Source: an uncultured beta proteobacterium (GTDB lineage: Bacteria; Pseudomonadota; Gammaproteobacteria; Burkholderiales; Burkholderiaceae_C). From it: 64,000 bases of DNA. Under the pieces are notes generated by a model. The model did no database searches. It saw only the letters and a list, made by a program, of their open reading frames with translations, and was not told the DNA's origin. Position 1 is the first letter of the stretch; every line of letters starts with the position of its first letter. The stretch lies in contig CAIMZI010000125.1 in assembly GCA_903845935.1 (NCBI GenBank), positions 1 to 64,000 of the forward strand, written 5' to 3'. Both the position numbers and the translations under genes were made by a program. This document shows positions 63,630 through 64,000 of the stretch, one piece after another.

Positions 63630-63941
63630 ATGAGCGACAAATTTACCGTCACCATGCCCAGCGGCGAGACCTGGACGCCGACCTTTGTGCAGGCGCTGGA
63701 CGACACCAAGTGCATCGGCTGTGGGCGCTGCTTCAAGGTCTGCCCGCGCGGCGTGTTGGAACTCGTCGGCCTGACCGAAGACGGCGAGCGCATTGCGGTC
63801 GACCTGGACGACGAGGACGATGACGAGGAATACGAAAAGAAGGTCATGACCATTGCCCACCAGGAGCTGTGCATAGGCTGCACCGCCTGCGCCAAGATCT
63901 GCCCCAAGAAGTGTTACACCCATGCCGCTTCGGCGGCTTAG
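63630..63941 (+). CDS. fdxB: Nif-specific ferredoxin III (FdxB)
   Basis: A 103-residue ferredoxin with two cluster motifs, CIGCGRCFKVCPRGV near residue 30 and CIGCTACAKICPKKC near 82, separated by an acidic insertion (VDLDDEDDDEEYEKK) typical of FdxB. It probably donates electrons to NifEN or nitrogenase maturation. Last visible gene of the nifE operon; nothing further is seen in the final 59 bp. Confidence 0.95.
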   Translation: MSDKFTVTMPSGETWTPTFVQALDDTKCIGCGRCFKVCPRGVLELVGLTEDGERIAVDLDDEDDDEEYEKKVMTIAHQELCIGCTACAKICPKKCYTHAASAA

Positions 63942-64000
63942 ATAGCGCAACAAGTCCGGAGCAGTTGTCGAATTCCGTACCTGAGACTCGCCATTCATTG

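Overview
The window looks like a chromosomal segment of a nitrogen-fixing betaproteobacterium of the order Burkholderiales, probably Comamonadaceae-like. This rests on high GC, the DUF3717/DUF1289 and purB-yaeQ neighbours, an oxygen-sensitive type of NifA, and intergenic repeats of a kind I associate with that group. I see no rRNA, tRNA, CRISPR array or intact insertion sequence.

Region 1 (1-13.9 kb) is ordinary chromosome. It holds moaC (cut by the edge), an M48 metalloprotease, a small membrane protein, yaeQ-purB, a GST, a six-gene lipid-modification operon (FAD oxidoreductase, DUF1365, Cfa-type methyltransferase, MFS, DUF3833 lipoprotein, SDR) plus an NTF2-like gene, a degenerate HD-GYP protein and rfaE2.

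Region 2 (14.2-38.3 kb) is nitrogen-fixation block A. On the minus strand lie nifV-cysE-nifW-fixABCX (electron-bifurcating supply of low-potential electrons, homocitrate) and iscS-iscU-erpA-sORF-iscA-hscA-fdx (Fe-S assembly). On the plus strand lies nifA, then a long coupled nifB operon: nifB, ferredoxin, HesB-like carrier, TPR protein, LRV protein, two nifZ, a DUF3024-like gene, nifS, nifT, an unknown gene, a DegT-like protein without its catalytic lysine, a SIR2-like protein, a 2Fe-2S ferredoxin, a flavin amine oxidase, a 27-codon micro-ORF and a SEC-C protein.

Region 3 (39.1-44.1 kb) handles molybdenum: modE-modA-nifX-like-nifQ-modB-modC with divergent modG. Region 4 (44.2-48.7 kb) is a decaying accessory patch: an MFS/LysR pair with a frameshift, a deletion and a (TGAGCC)9 microsatellite, VOC and HHH genes, a ParE/RHH toxin-antitoxin pair and a mazE-mazF deletion chimera.

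Region 5 (48.7-64 kb) is nitrogen-fixation block B. A minus-strand dra operon (unknown gene, draT, draG, fmdB-like) stands back to back with nifHDK, which is followed by a Shethna FeSII-like protective ferredoxin, three small unknown genes and a ferritin-like gene. A Fic gene with a degenerate motif separates these from nifE-nifN-nifX-DUF269-DUF683-fdxB.

Regulation is readable in the DNA. Sigma-54 -24/-12 elements lie before nifV, iscS, nifB, dra, nifH, nifE and probably nifA. NifA boxes (TGT-N10-ACA) lie before nifV, nifB (two) and midway between dra and nifH. Together the genes make, feed, protect and switch off a molybdenum nitrogenase. The most unusual signals are a family of nested palindromes with compensatory arm changes (20.05-20.50 kb), homologous bulged hairpins in both nifHDK spacers, and the enzyme-like module at 34.1-38.3 kb.
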